A stretch of 64,000 nt of DNA, from positions 1,054,001-1,118,000 of the forward strand of contig NZ_CP107935.1 of the NCBI RefSeq assembly GCF_036038375.1. The letters run 5' to 3'. Below are positions 8,291 to 15,889 of this stretch, in pieces. The translations under genes and the position numbers were made by a program. How positions within the stretch are numbered: the stretch's first letter is position 1; each line of letters begins with the position of its first letter. Below the pieces are notes generated by a model, which was not told where the DNA came from, ran no database searches, and saw only the letters and a program-made list of their open reading frames with translations. Source of the DNA: Streptomyces sp. NBC_00414. Lineage in GTDB: Bacteria > Actinomycetota > Actinomycetes > Streptomycetales > Streptomycetaceae.

Positions 8291-9679
8291 ATGAGCGCAA
8301 GACCCCAGCCGTCCCGACGCCTCTTCCTCGGCATGGCCGCCACCGCTCCACTGGCCGTGTCCGGCGTGCTGACCCTCGGCGCCGGTACCGCCCACGCTGC
8401 GGACTCGGCCTACGTGATGTGCTACTTCACCGAGTCGACCAGCCTCGGCCCCGGCACCGACTACGGGCTCCATCTCGCCGTCAGCACCGACGCGCTCAAC
8501 TGGACGCCGCTCAACCAGAACAACCCCCTGGTCACCCCCACGGCGGGCGCCCTCGGTCTGCGCGACCCGTTCCTCATGCGCAAGCAGGACGGCACCTTCG
8601 TCGTCATCGCCACCGACCTCAAGGGCACCGACTGGAGCTACAACAGCCAGTACATCCATGTCTGGGACTCCGCCGACCTGCGCACCTTCACCGGCTACCG
8701 CCGCCTCAAGCTCCACGACATGACCACCCACAGCTGGGCACCCGAGGCGTTCTGGGACGCCGGCCGGGGTCAGTACGCGGTCATCTACTCCTCGGTCGAC
8801 TCCAGCGGCCACAACGTGATCATGGTGAACTACACCGGCGACTTCGTGACCGCGTCCGCCCCGCAGGTGTTCTTCGACCCCGGCTACGACGTCATCGACG
8901 GTGACATGGCCGTCGGCGTGAACGGCTACAACTACCTCTTCTTCAAGAAGAACCAGACACTGGTGGCCGCGCGGTCCACCTCCCTCACCCCGGGCAGCTT
9001 CACCGAGTTCGGCGCGGGTGTCGCGCACGGCGGCACCGAGGCCCCGACCGTGGTCAAGTCACTGACGTCGAACACCTGGTACCTGTGGGGAGACACCTAC
9101 ACACCCAACGGTGTCTTCTACGCCTGGCAGTCCACCAACCTGGCTTCCGGCACCTGGACCGCGCTCGACCAGAAGACCTACACCCAGCCGGTCAACTCCA
9201 AGCACTGCGGCATCGCGACGATCACCACGACCGAGTACAACAACCTGCTCGCCAAGTGGGGCGCCCCGGCCTGGAACCGGCTCAAGTCGTACAACTACCC
9301 GGACCGTTACGTCCGGCACGCCAACTACGCCGCCCGCGTCGACGCCTACCCCTTCGACCTGTACACCGACTCGCAGTGGAAGCTCGTCCCGGGCCTGGCC
9401 GACAGCTCCGGTGTCTCCTTCCAGTCGGTCAGCCACCCCACCCGCTATCTGCGGCACTACAACTACGCGCTCCAACTCGACGTCAACGACGGCACGTCGA
9501 CGTTCGCGGCCGACGCGACCTTCTACCGTACGGCGGGCCTCGCCGACTCCTCCTGGGCGTCGTTCCGCTCGTACAACAACCCCACGCGTCACATCCGGCA
9601 CTCGAACTACGTGCTGCGCATCGATCCGGTCTCCACGGCCACGGAGCGGCAGGACGCGACGTTCCGCGCCGGGTACTGA
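8291..9679 (+). CDS. Secreted GH43 glycosidase with C-terminal AbfB (CBM42) domain
   Basis: A 462-residue exported arabinan/arabinoxylan-type hydrolase. Residues 8-40 are a Tat signal (SRRLFLGMAATAPLAVSG, cleavage near HAA). The five-bladed propeller follows: the GLRDPFLM Asp is the family pKa-modulating residue and HSWAPEAFWD supplies the catalytic-acid glutamate. Residues about 318-462 form a beta-trefoil AbfB module with three repeats sharing the R-Y/H-[VLI]-R-H-x-N-Y-x-x-[RL]-x-D pattern, known to bind arabinofuranosyl side chains. ATG 8291 follows GGAGA at 8281. The stop lies inside a 20-base tandem duplication. Predicted extracellular arabinofuranosidase. Confidence 0.9.
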   Translation: MSARPQPSRRLFLGMAATAPLAVSGVLTLGAGTAHAADSAYVMCYFTESTSLGPGTDYGLHLAVSTDALNWTPLNQNNPLVTPTAGALGLRDPFLMRKQDGTFVVIATDLKGTDWSYNSQYIHVWDSADLRTFTGYRRLKLHDMTTHSWAPEAFWDAGRGQYAVIYSSVDSSGHNVIMVNYTGDFVTASAPQVFFDPGYDVIDGDMAVGVNGYNYLFFKKNQTLVAARSTSLTPGSFTEFGAGVAHGGTEAPTVVKSLTSNTWYLWGDTYTPNGVFYAWQSTNLASGTWTALDQKTYTQPVNSKHCGIATITTTEYNNLLAKWGAPAWNRLKSYNYPDRYVRHANYAARVDAYPFDLYTDSQWKLVPGLADSSGVSFQSVSHPTRYLRHYNYALQLDVNDGTSTFAADATFYRTAGLADSSWASFRSYNNPTRHIRHSNYVLRIDPVSTATERQDATFRAGY

Positions 9680-9704
9680 GCCGGCGCGTCGGGTACTGAG
9701 CCGG
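9665..9704 (+). repeat. 20-base tandem duplication spanning the GH43 stop codon
   Basis: Two adjacent 20-base units (9665-9684 and 9685-9704) differ at one position and each contains GGGTACTGAGCCGG. The stop codon is therefore present twice, the second copy being untranslated. This looks like a recent slippage event. Confidence 0.75.
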
Positions 9705-9760
9705 CGGCGAGGCGGGTATCCACCACCCGGCGAGTCGCATACGAGCCGACGATGATCGCC

Positions 9761-9773
9761 TATCTTGGCGCGT
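9761..9773 (+). promoter_or_regulatory. Leaderless promoter -10 element of HTH-TOBE gene 1
   Basis: TATCTT at 9761-9766 ends seven bases before ATG, with no ribosome-binding site. The pattern TATC-T, then CGCGT and the start, is shared with the paralogue at 11718-11730. Confidence 0.5.
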
Positions 9774-10166
9774 ATGCAGTCATACACGATCGGCCAGGCG
9801 GCGCGTCTGCTCGGGGTGAGCCCGGACACCGCGCGGCGCTGGGCGGACGCGGGCCGGATGGTCACGCACCGGGACGAGGGCGGGCGACGCCTCATCGACG
9901 GCAAGGATCTGGCCGCCTTCTCCGTCGAACTGGCCAAGGGCGGCGACGAGGAGGAGGCCTCGTACACCTCCGTCCGTAACGCCTTTCCCGGCATCGTCAC
10001 GGCTGTGAAGCTCGGTGATGTCGCCGCCCAGGTGGAGATCCAGGCCGGGCCGCACCGGCTGGTGTCGCTGCTGACGCGGGAGGCCGTGGAGGAGCTGGGT
10101 CTTGAGGTCGGGGTGGAGGCCACCGCCCGGGTCAAGTCGACGAGCGTGCACATCGACCGGACCTGA
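9774..10166 (+). CDS. HTH-TOBE molybdenum-responsive regulator, copy 1
   Basis: A 130-residue protein joining a MerR/excisionase-like HTH (residues 3-50, YTIGQAARLLGVSPDTARRW) to a TOBE/Mop domain (about 68-130, FPGIVTAVKLGDVAAQVEIQ). TOBE domains of this type bind molybdate or tungstate, so it is probably a metal-oxyanion-sensing repressor or activator. The ATG at 9774 has no Shine-Dalgarno; TATCTT seven bases upstream fits a -10 box, so the transcript is probably leaderless. A close paralogue with the same promoter layout lies at 11730, directly before modABC. The target is inferred from locus content. Confidence 0.85.
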   Translation: MQSYTIGQAARLLGVSPDTARRWADAGRMVTHRDEGGRRLIDGKDLAAFSVELAKGGDEEEASYTSVRNAFPGIVTAVKLGDVAAQVEIQAGPHRLVSLLTREAVEELGLEVGVEATARVKSTSVHIDRT

Positions 10167-10178
10167 GAGCGGGCCAGA

Positions 10179-10193
10179 GGGTCCAGTGGACCC
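10179..10193. terminator. Short hairpin between convergent genes (GGGTCC-AGT-GGACCC)
   Basis: A perfect six-base stem with a three-base loop lies 13 bases after the HTH-TOBE stop and 60 bases before the stop of the leftward formate-dehydrogenase remnant. It may terminate transcription in either direction. Its GGTCC/GGACC arms recur twice before modA, so an operator role is an alternative. Confidence 0.4.
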
Positions 10194-10252
10194 AGGGGTC
10201 CCGGGGGTGGCCTCCGCCGGTCAGCCCCGGCGCGAGCGGTCCGAGCGATCCG

Positions 10253-10768
10253 TCACTTGGTGACCGAGTACGAGTGCGCGCCCGCTCCCGCCAGTGCGCC
10301 GCCGTCCACGATCAGGTACTCCTCGCGGATCGGGCGGCCCGCGAGCCAGGACTCCAGGATCTCGCGGGTGCCCGCCGCGTAGCGGGCCTGCGCGGAGAGC
10401 GAGGAGCCCGAGATGTGCGGGGTCATGCCGTGGTGCGGCATGGTGCGCCAAGGGTGGTCGGTGGGGGCGGGCTGCGGGTACCGGACATCGCCCGCGTAGC
10501 CGGCCAGCCTGCCGCTGCGCAGGGCCCGGTCGACGGCGTCCCGGTCGGCGATCTTCGCCCGTGCCGTGTTGACGAGGTACGCGCCGCGCTTCATTTGGCC
10601 CAGTAGCTCGTCTCCGAAGAGTCCTTCCGTCTCCGGGTGCAGCGGCGCGTTGATGGTGACGACGTCGCAGTGCGGGACCATGTCGGCCGCGCTCTCGTGG
10701 AAGGTCGGACCCAGCTCGCGTTCGACCGTGCCGGGGAGCCGGTGGCGGTCGGTGTGGTGCAGCAGCCG
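10253..10768 (-). pseudogene. NAD-dependent formate dehydrogenase, C-terminal fragment only
   Basis: About 171 codons match the C-terminal half of NAD-linked formate dehydrogenase, a D-2-hydroxyacid dehydrogenase that oxidises formate to CO2. Diagnostic pieces are HHTDRHRLPG, INAPLHPETEGLF, RGAYLVNTARAKIADRDAV, the catalytic-His region HPWRTMPHHGMTPHISG, and the family's distinctive end EEYLIVDGGALAGAGAHSYS. The N-terminal catalytic half and the first Rossmann motif are missing. The sequence joins, within a few bases of 10767, a truncated amidotransferase in another frame. With no start codon or ribosome site of its own, it is best read as a deletion remnant. Confidence 0.8.
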
Positions 10769-11118
10769 ATCTGCCGGCTCGTGCCCGGACGGGCGGTGCC
10801 GCCCGCCGCCACGGCCGGCAGTCGCGCGCCGAGACACACACCGAGGACGAGGACCTCGGCGTCCAACGCGGCCCGCAGCAGCGACAGTTCGGCCGTGCGG
10901 GTCGCGAAGGCCGGGGAGTCGTAGTACGCGGCCATGGGCCCGCCCGTCACCACCGGCGCGGCCGGCCCGGCGGGTGACTCGGGCACCGGGTCCCCCGCCC
11001 AGGTCCGGCACACGCGCACCGGCAGCCCCACCGCCGCCAGCGCGGCACCGATGGCGTACGGGCCCTCGTGGGGCAGGTGCTGGACGACGAGGACGCCCGT
11101 CGGTTCGACCCAGCTCAC
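10765..11118 (-). pseudogene. Type-1 glutamine amidotransferase, N-terminal part, 3' end lost in a deletion fusion
   Basis: About 118 codons of a class I glutamine amidotransferase. The nucleophile-elbow segment VLGVCLGAR, with the catalytic cysteine, is present, preceded by VVTGGPMAAYYD. The expected C-terminal His-x-Glu half is absent: after about 10765 the frame enters formate-dehydrogenase sequence out of frame and stops at 10591, giving a nonsense tail of nearly 60 residues. The GTG start at 11118 overlaps the preceding stop (GTGA), showing former coupling to the sulfite-oxidase-type gene. Loss of the active-site triad should inactivate it. Confidence 0.75.
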
Positions 11119-11591
11119 AAGGTGTAGCCGCCGTCCACGCGGATCGCGCTGATGCCGCTGATGTGCCGGGCGCCGCAGCGGTCCTGAGGCAGCACCAGCT
11201 GTGGTCCCGTGGCGTCGAGCGGGCTGTCGTCCACGGTGGCCGCGAGCAGGACGGGTGCGCGGCCGAAGTCGGGGTCGATCTCCGCCCAGGTCAGCAGCGC
11301 GTGATGGCCGTCCCTGCCGGACACCGCGATCAGGAAGCGCAGGCGTTCCTTGCGGCGGGCGGGGTCGAATCCGGGACCGGCCGCCATCAGCACCTCGTGC
11401 AGCAGCGGTCCGGTGAAGCGATGGCGCTGGATGCCGCTGGTCGCGCACTCGAAGCTGACCGCGGCCTCGTGCTGGGGCCAGGCGAGCAGGTCGGGCACCG
11501 TCAGCCGGGCCGGACGGGTCAGATCTCCGGTGAGGGCGAGCTCCGCCACCGGGCCGGCGGCCGTACCGGTGACTGCGAAGGACTGACTCAC
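11115..11591 (-). CDS. Stand-alone sulfite-oxidase-type molybdopterin-binding domain protein
   Basis: A 158-residue protein that is essentially one oxidoreductase molybdopterin-binding (SUOX) domain. The segment VSFECATSGIQRHRFTGPLL has the cysteine that ligates molybdenum in this family, and GLY/ISAIRVDGGYTL forms the domain end. There is no heme or dimerisation domain and no signal peptide, so it is a minimal cytoplasmic form of unknown substrate. GGGAGGTGG precedes the GTG start. It is translationally coupled to the truncated amidotransferase and divergent from an HTH-TOBE regulator, placing it in the molybdenum region. Function may be compromised if its former partners were essential. Confidence 0.75.
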   Translation of the reverse strand: MSQSFAVTGTAAGPVAELALTGDLTRPARLTVPDLLAWPQHEAAVSFECATSGIQRHRFTGPLLHEVLMAAGPGFDPARRKERLRFLIAVSGRDGHHALLTWAEIDPDFGRAPVLLAATVDDSPLDATGPQLVLPQDRCGARHISGISAIRVDGGYTL

Positions 11592-11717
11592 GGGCTACCA
11601 CCTCCCGGACAACCGTACCCGGACGCACCTCCCGTGCAAACGCACATGCCACCCTCGCCGATCACTGTTCCTGCTTGTGCGAAGCGACAGGAGCCTTTCC
11701 CCTCGCATCTGCGGCAG

Positions 11718-11729
11718 TATCATCTACGC
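11718..11729 (+). promoter_or_regulatory. Leaderless promoter -10 element of HTH-TOBE gene 2
   Basis: TATCAT at 11718-11723 is six bases before the GTG start, with no ribosome site. The arrangement matches that of paralogue 1. Confidence 0.45.
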
Positions 11730-12116
11730 GTGCACACCTACCGGATCGGGGACGCCGCCACCTTGCTCGGTGTCAGCGCCGACACCGTGCGGCGCCTTGT
11801 CGACGGCGGGCGGCTCACCGCCGAACGCGACGAGCAGGGCCGCCGGATCATTCCCGGTACGGCCCTCGCGGCCTATGCCCGGCAGGTTCACCGGGCGGAG
11901 CGGGAGCCGACCGGATCCTCGGCCCGCAACCGCCTCTCGGGCATCGTCACCGACGTGCTGCTCGGCGATGTGTCGGCGCAGGTGGAGATCCAGGCCGGGC
12001 CGTTCCGGGTGGTGGCGCTGGTCAGCCGTGAGTCGGCCGAGGAGTTGAGGCTGGAGCCCGGTGTCCCGGCGGTTGCCGTGATCAAGTCGACCGACTTGGT
12101 CGTCGAAAGACCGTAG
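11730..12116 (+). CDS. HTH-TOBE molybdenum-responsive regulator, copy 2
   Basis: A 128-residue paralogue of the protein at 9774, with the same order: HTH (YRIGDAATLLGVSADTVRRL, residues 4-23) and C-terminal TOBE/Mop domain (LSGIVTDVLLGDVSAQVEIQ, near 68-87). The final strand IKSTDLVVERP resembles KSTSVHIDRT of copy 1. The GTG start places the HTH at the extreme N-terminus, as in copy 1. It lies 55 bases upstream of modA, the usual place for a molybdate-uptake regulator, and is divergent from the sulfite-oxidase-type gene. It probably senses molybdate and acts on modABC, perhaps through the repeated dyads at 12119-12158. Confidence 0.87.
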   Translation: MHTYRIGDAATLLGVSADTVRRLVDGGRLTAERDEQGRRIIPGTALAAYARQVHRAEREPTGSSARNRLSGIVTDVLLGDVSAQVEIQAGPFRVVALVSRESAEELRLEPGVPAVAVIKSTDLVVERP

Positions 12117-12118
12117 AC

Positions 12119-12158
12119 GGTCCGTCAGGACCACAGATGATTGTGTCCGTCAGGACCA
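12119..12158 (+). promoter_or_regulatory. Two direct copies of a GGTCCGTCAGGACC dyad before modA
   Basis: The 14-mer GTCCGTCAGGACCA occurs at 12120-12133 and again at 12145-12158, 25 bases apart. Each copy is internally dyadic (GGTCC-GTCA-GGACC in the first, GTCC-GTCA-GGAC in the second). The second copy abuts the modA ribosome-binding region. They are candidates for operator sites of the adjacent HTH-TOBE regulator, or for a pair of RNA hairpins gating modA. Confidence 0.5.
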
Positions 12159-12174
12159 GAGGGAGTGGACCGTG

Positions 12175-12996
12175 ATGACCCGTACCGCGCGCCGGAGCCG
12201 TCGGACCCTGCAGGTGGCCGGCGCAGGCGCCGCCCTGCTGGCGCTGAGCGCCTGCTCGTCGTCGGACGACGACTCCTCGGCGAAGTCGGACTCCGCCAAG
12301 TCCTCCTCGTCGGACAGGCTGTCCGGCACGGTGACCGTGTTCGCCGCGGCCTCCCTCAAGGAGAGCTTCACGACGCTGGGCAAGGACTTCGAGAAAAAGC
12401 ACCCGGGCACGAAGGTCACCTTCAGTTTCGGCGGCAGCGACTCGCTGGCCGCGAGCATCACGGGCGGCGCCCCCGCGGACGTGTTCGCCTCCGCCAGCCC
12501 CAAGACGATGAAGATCGTCACCGACGCCGGGGACGCGTCGGGGACGCCCGCCACCTTCGTGCGCAACCAGCTGGAGATCGCCACCCTGCCGGGCAACCCC
12601 GACAAGGTCTCCTCCCTGAAGGACCTCACCGGGTCCGACCTCAAGGTCGTGCTGTGCGACAAGGAGGTGCCCTGCGGCGCCGCCGCCCAGAAGGCCCTGG
12701 ACGCGGCGAAGCTGAAGCTCACCCCGGTCTCCTACGAGCAGGACGTCAAGGCGGCGCTGACGAAGGTCGAGCTGAAGGAGGCCGACGCGGCGGTCGTCTA
12801 CAAGACCGATGTGCACGCGGCGGGTGACAAGGTGGAGGGTGTGGAGTTCCCCGAGTCCGCCGACGCCATCAACGACTACCCGATCGCCTCGCTCAAGGAC
12901 GCCCAGAACACCGAGGGCGCCAAGGCGTTCATCGCGCTGGTGCGATCCGCCGAGGGCCAGAAGGTCCTGACCGGGGCCGGGTTCCTCAAGCCGTGA
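12175..12996 (+). CDS. modA: Molybdate ABC transporter substrate-binding lipoprotein ModA
   Basis: A 273-residue exported lipoprotein that captures molybdate (or tungstate). Basic residues and a hydrophobic segment end in the lipobox LSAC near residue 26, followed by a Ser/Asp linker. The mature domain has the ModA hallmarks VTVFAAASLKESF and GGAPADVFASASPKTM, where backbone and Ser/Ala contacts bind the oxyanion, plus the tyrosine-containing DAAVVYKTDV segment near 205. GTG 12172 directly precedes the ATG and could also be used. Its stop overlaps the start of modB (GTGA). Confidence 0.95.
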   Translation: MTRTARRSRRTLQVAGAGAALLALSACSSSDDDSSAKSDSAKSSSSDRLSGTVTVFAAASLKESFTTLGKDFEKKHPGTKVTFSFGGSDSLAASITGGAPADVFASASPKTMKIVTDAGDASGTPATFVRNQLEIATLPGNPDKVSSLKDLTGSDLKVVLCDKEVPCGAAAQKALDAAKLKLTPVSYEQDVKAALTKVELKEADAAVVYKTDVHAAGDKVEGVEFPESADAINDYPIASLKDAQNTEGAKAFIALVRSAEGQKVLTGAGFLKP

Positions 12997-13865
12997 CCTC
13001 CTCGAACGACAAGTCCGGCGCCGCGGCCGACACCCTGCGAGGTGGGCCGCGGCGCCGGCGCGTCCGGACAGGCGACGGCGCCGGTGGCCGAGGGGTGCCG
13101 CTGCCTCTGCTGGTGCCCGCACTGATCGGCCTGGCGTTCCTGATCGTGCCGCTGATCGCCCTGCTCGTACGCGCCCCCTGGCGGAGCCTGCCGGACCTGC
13201 TGACCAGCGCCGAGGTGTGGCAGGCACTCCGGCTCTCCCTGGTCTGCGCCACGGCGGCGACCGCGGTGAGCCTGGTCATCGGCGTGCCGCTGGCCTGGCT
13301 GCTGGCCCGTGTCGAGTTCCCGGGGCGCGGCCTCGTACGAGCCCTGGTCACCCTCCCCCTCGTACTGCCGCCGGTCGTCGGCGGCGTGGCCCTGCTGATG
13401 GCCCTCGGCCGTAACGGCATCGTCGGGAAGTGGCTGGACTCCTCGTTCGGGATCACGCTGCCCTTCACCACCACCGGGGTCGTCATCGCCGAGGCGTTCG
13501 TCGCCATGCCGTTCCTCGTCATCAGCGTCGAGGGCACCCTGCGCGCCGCCGACCCGCGCTACGAGGAGGCCGCCGCCACGCTCGGCGCCTCCCGCTTCAC
13601 GGCGTTCCGCCGGGTCACGCTCCCGTTGATCGCGCCCGGCATCGCGGCGGGCGCGGTCCTTGCGTGGGCGCGGGCGCTCGGCGAGTTCGGCGCGACGATC
13701 ACCTTCGCGGGCAATTTCCCCGGCCGTACCCAGACCATGCCGCTGGCCGTGTATCTGGCCCTGCAGAGCGACCCGGAGGCCGCCATCGCCCTCAGTCTGG
13801 TCCTGCTGGCCGTGTCCGTCGCGGTGCTGGCGGGCCTGCGCGACCGTTGGATGACAGCAGGATGA
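12993..13865 (+). CDS. modB: Molybdate ABC transporter permease ModB
   Basis: A 290-residue inner-membrane permease with about six hydrophobic helices after a basic 35-residue N-terminal extension. The cytoplasmic coupling motif of binding-protein-dependent permeases is seen in EEAAATLGASRFTAFRRVTLPLIAPGI (residues about 190-216). The end RTQTMPLAVYLALQSD is typical of ModB. The GTG start overlaps the modA stop and its own stop overlaps the modC start (ATGA), so the three are translated as a coupled unit. Confidence 0.94.
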   Translation: MTSSNDKSGAAADTLRGGPRRRRVRTGDGAGGRGVPLPLLVPALIGLAFLIVPLIALLVRAPWRSLPDLLTSAEVWQALRLSLVCATAATAVSLVIGVPLAWLLARVEFPGRGLVRALVTLPLVLPPVVGGVALLMALGRNGIVGKWLDSSFGITLPFTTTGVVIAEAFVAMPFLVISVEGTLRAADPRYEEAAATLGASRFTAFRRVTLPLIAPGIAAGAVLAWARALGEFGATITFAGNFPGRTQTMPLAVYLALQSDPEAAIALSLVLLAVSVAVLAGLRDRWMTAG

Positions 13866-15016
13866 CCGAACCCCGATACGCCGCCGACGCCGACGCTGAC
13901 GCCGAATCCAACGCGAACGCTGCTCACGGCGTACGCGCCGACGGCCTTGGTGCAGCCGGTACCTCCGGCACCTCCGACGTGGGCCTCGACGCCCGTCTCG
14001 TCGTCGAGCGCGGCACCTTCCGTCTCGATGTGGCGCTGCGCGTCGCACCGGGCGAGGTCGTCGCCCTGCTCGGCCCGAACGGCGCGGGCAAGACCACCGC
14101 CCTGCGCGCCCTCGCAGGCCTGACACCGCTCACCGGCGGCCGTCTGCGGCTGGACGGCACGGCGCTGGAGCGTACGCCGCCGGAGTCCCGCCCGGTCGGT
14201 GTCGTCTTCCAGGACTACCTGCTGTTCCCCCACCTGAGCGCCCTGGACAACGTGGCCTTCGGACCGCGCTGCCAGGGAGCGACCAAGGCGGAGGCACGCG
14301 CGCAGGCCGCCGAGTGGCTGGGGCGACTGGGGCTCGCGGACCATGCCGGGGCCAAGCCCCGCCGGCTCTCCGGCGGTCAGGCCCAGCGCGTCGCCCTGGC
14401 CCGCGCGCTCGCCACCCGTCCCCGGCTGCTCCTGCTCGACGAACCGCTCGCCGCGCTGGACGCCCGCACCCGTCTGGAGGTGCGCTCCCAGCTCCGCCGC
14501 CATCTGGCCGAGTTCGAGGCCGTCGCCGTCCTGGTCACCCACGATCCGCTGGACGCCATGGTGCTGGCCGACCGCCTGGTCGTCGTCGAGGACGGCCGGG
14601 TCGTCCAGGAGGGCGCCCCGTCCGACATCGCCCGCCGCCCCCGCACGGACTACATCGCCCAGTTGGTCGGCCTGAACCTCTACCGGGGCGACGCCGACGG
14701 CCATGCGGTGCTCCTCGACGTCGGCGCGCCCATCACCACCACGGAGGCCCTGTCAGGGCCGGTCTTCGTGGCGTTCCCGCCGAGCGCGGTCACCCTCTAC
14801 CGCGACCGGCCCACCGGGGTCAGCGCCCGCAACCTCTGGGCCTGCGAGGTCGCGGGCCTGGAGACCCACGGAGACCAGATCCGCGCCGACCTCACCGGAG
14901 AGCTGCCGCTCGCCGCGGACCTGACCACGGTCGCCGCGGCCGAACTCGATCTGCACCCGGGCGCGGCGGTCTGGGCAGCGGTGAAGGCTGCGCAGACCCA
15001 CGCCTATTCGGTCTGA
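13862..15016 (+). CDS. modC: Molybdate ABC transporter ATPase ModC with C-terminal TOBE domain
   Basis: A 384-residue ATPase energising molybdate import. Walker A is LLGPNGAGKTTALR near 67-80, Q-loop VVFQDYLLFPH, signature LSGGQAQRVALARAL, Walker B LLLLDEPLAALD and switch VLVTHDPLDA. A C-terminal regulatory TOBE-like region follows from about residue 260. The first 45 residues are an unusual extension beginning with an Asp-Ala repeat (DADADAE) absent from typical ModC. The ATG overlaps the modB stop. Confidence 0.94.
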   Translation: MTEPRYAADADADAESNANAAHGVRADGLGAAGTSGTSDVGLDARLVVERGTFRLDVALRVAPGEVVALLGPNGAGKTTALRALAGLTPLTGGRLRLDGTALERTPPESRPVGVVFQDYLLFPHLSALDNVAFGPRCQGATKAEARAQAAEWLGRLGLADHAGAKPRRLSGGQAQRVALARALATRPRLLLLDEPLAALDARTRLEVRSQLRRHLAEFEAVAVLVTHDPLDAMVLADRLVVVEDGRVVQEGAPSDIARRPRTDYIAQLVGLNLYRGDADGHAVLLDVGAPITTTEALSGPVFVAFPPSAVTLYRDRPTGVSARNLWACEVAGLETHGDQIRADLTGELPLAADLTTVAAAELDLHPGAAVWAAVKAAQTHAYSV

Positions 15017-15224
15017 GCAAACCCACGCCCATCCGTCCGAGCAGCACGCACACGCGAAGGACGCGCGCCGCTTTGACGCGGGCCACGGTCTGCGAGGTGC
15101 CGCCCGCGACACTCGTCGCAGATTCGAGGAGGTCGAAGCGGGTGCCGCCCGCGCCCGGCTACGGTGAGCCGCACCTGCACCACAAACGCGACAAAGCACC
15201 CCTTCTCATGTGAGGCGTTCCGTC

Positions 15225-15644
15225 ATGAGCCTGAGCATCCGCAACCAGATCCCCGGCACCGTCACCTCCGTCACGTCCGGTGAGGCGATGTCGACGGTCA
15301 AGGTCCGCCTCGACGGCGGCCAGGTCCTCACCGCGGCGATCACGCTGGAGTCCGTCAAGGACCTCGGCCTCGCCGAGGGTTCCGCCGTCCGCGCGCTGGT
15401 CAAGGCGACGGAGGTCGCGGTGGCCACGGGCCCGGTGGAGGGCCTGTCCATCCGCAACCAACTGCCCGGCACGGTCACCGACATCACCACCGGCGGGGCC
15501 ATGGCCTCCGTAAGGATCACCGTCGACGGGGGCGAACTGACCGCGGCGATCACCAAGGACGCCGTAACCGACCTCGGCCTGGAGACCGGCACCTCCGTGG
15601 TCGCCCTGATGAAGTCGACCGAGGTCTCGCTCGCGACCGCGTGA
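15225..15644 (+). CDS. Two-domain molybdenum-pterin-binding (Mop/TOBE) protein
   Basis: A 139-residue protein made of two tandem Mop domains. Both start SIRNQ[IL]PGTVT and end in [KR]-[AS]-T-E-V after a conserved AAIT-x-[ED]-[SA]-V-x-DLGL segment. Di-Mop proteins store or buffer molybdate, so a cytoplasmic molybdate reservoir is the likely role. It follows modC by 208 bases. GAGG lies about ten bases before ATG 15225; GTG 15210 is an in-frame alternative. The two halves are roughly half identical, indicating an internal duplication. Confidence 0.9.
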   Translation: MSLSIRNQIPGTVTSVTSGEAMSTVKVRLDGGQVLTAAITLESVKDLGLAEGSAVRALVKATEVAVATGPVEGLSIRNQLPGTVTDITTGGAMASVRITVDGGELTAAITKDAVTDLGLETGTSVVALMKSTEVSLATA

Positions 15645-15889
15645 GGCGACGGGCGATTCGGGGCGGTCGCGTCAGGAACGGGCCACTCGGGAACGGTCGC
15701 CCCGGGGAGCCGATCCGATCCGGTGCCTCACCGCCGCCGTCATGATCGCGTCACGAAAGCGGGGGTGCGCGTCAAGCATCCGTCAGGGAGGCGGCTCGGC
15801 CCCCGGCCGACGGGCATAGCTTCGCTGGAGCGCCCGGCCGATCCGGCCGCGCGGCGCACGTCACGTCGCCTTCTGCGAGGAGCAGCCCG

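Noticed and set aside
10591..11118. A single intact chimeric protein from the amidotransferase start
   Set aside because: After about residue 118 the frame reads formate dehydrogenase sequence out of register, so the tail is nonsense.
12117..12174. Molybdenum-cofactor riboswitch before modA
   Set aside because: Only about 55 bases are available; the two short dyads do not form the multi-helix Moco aptamer.
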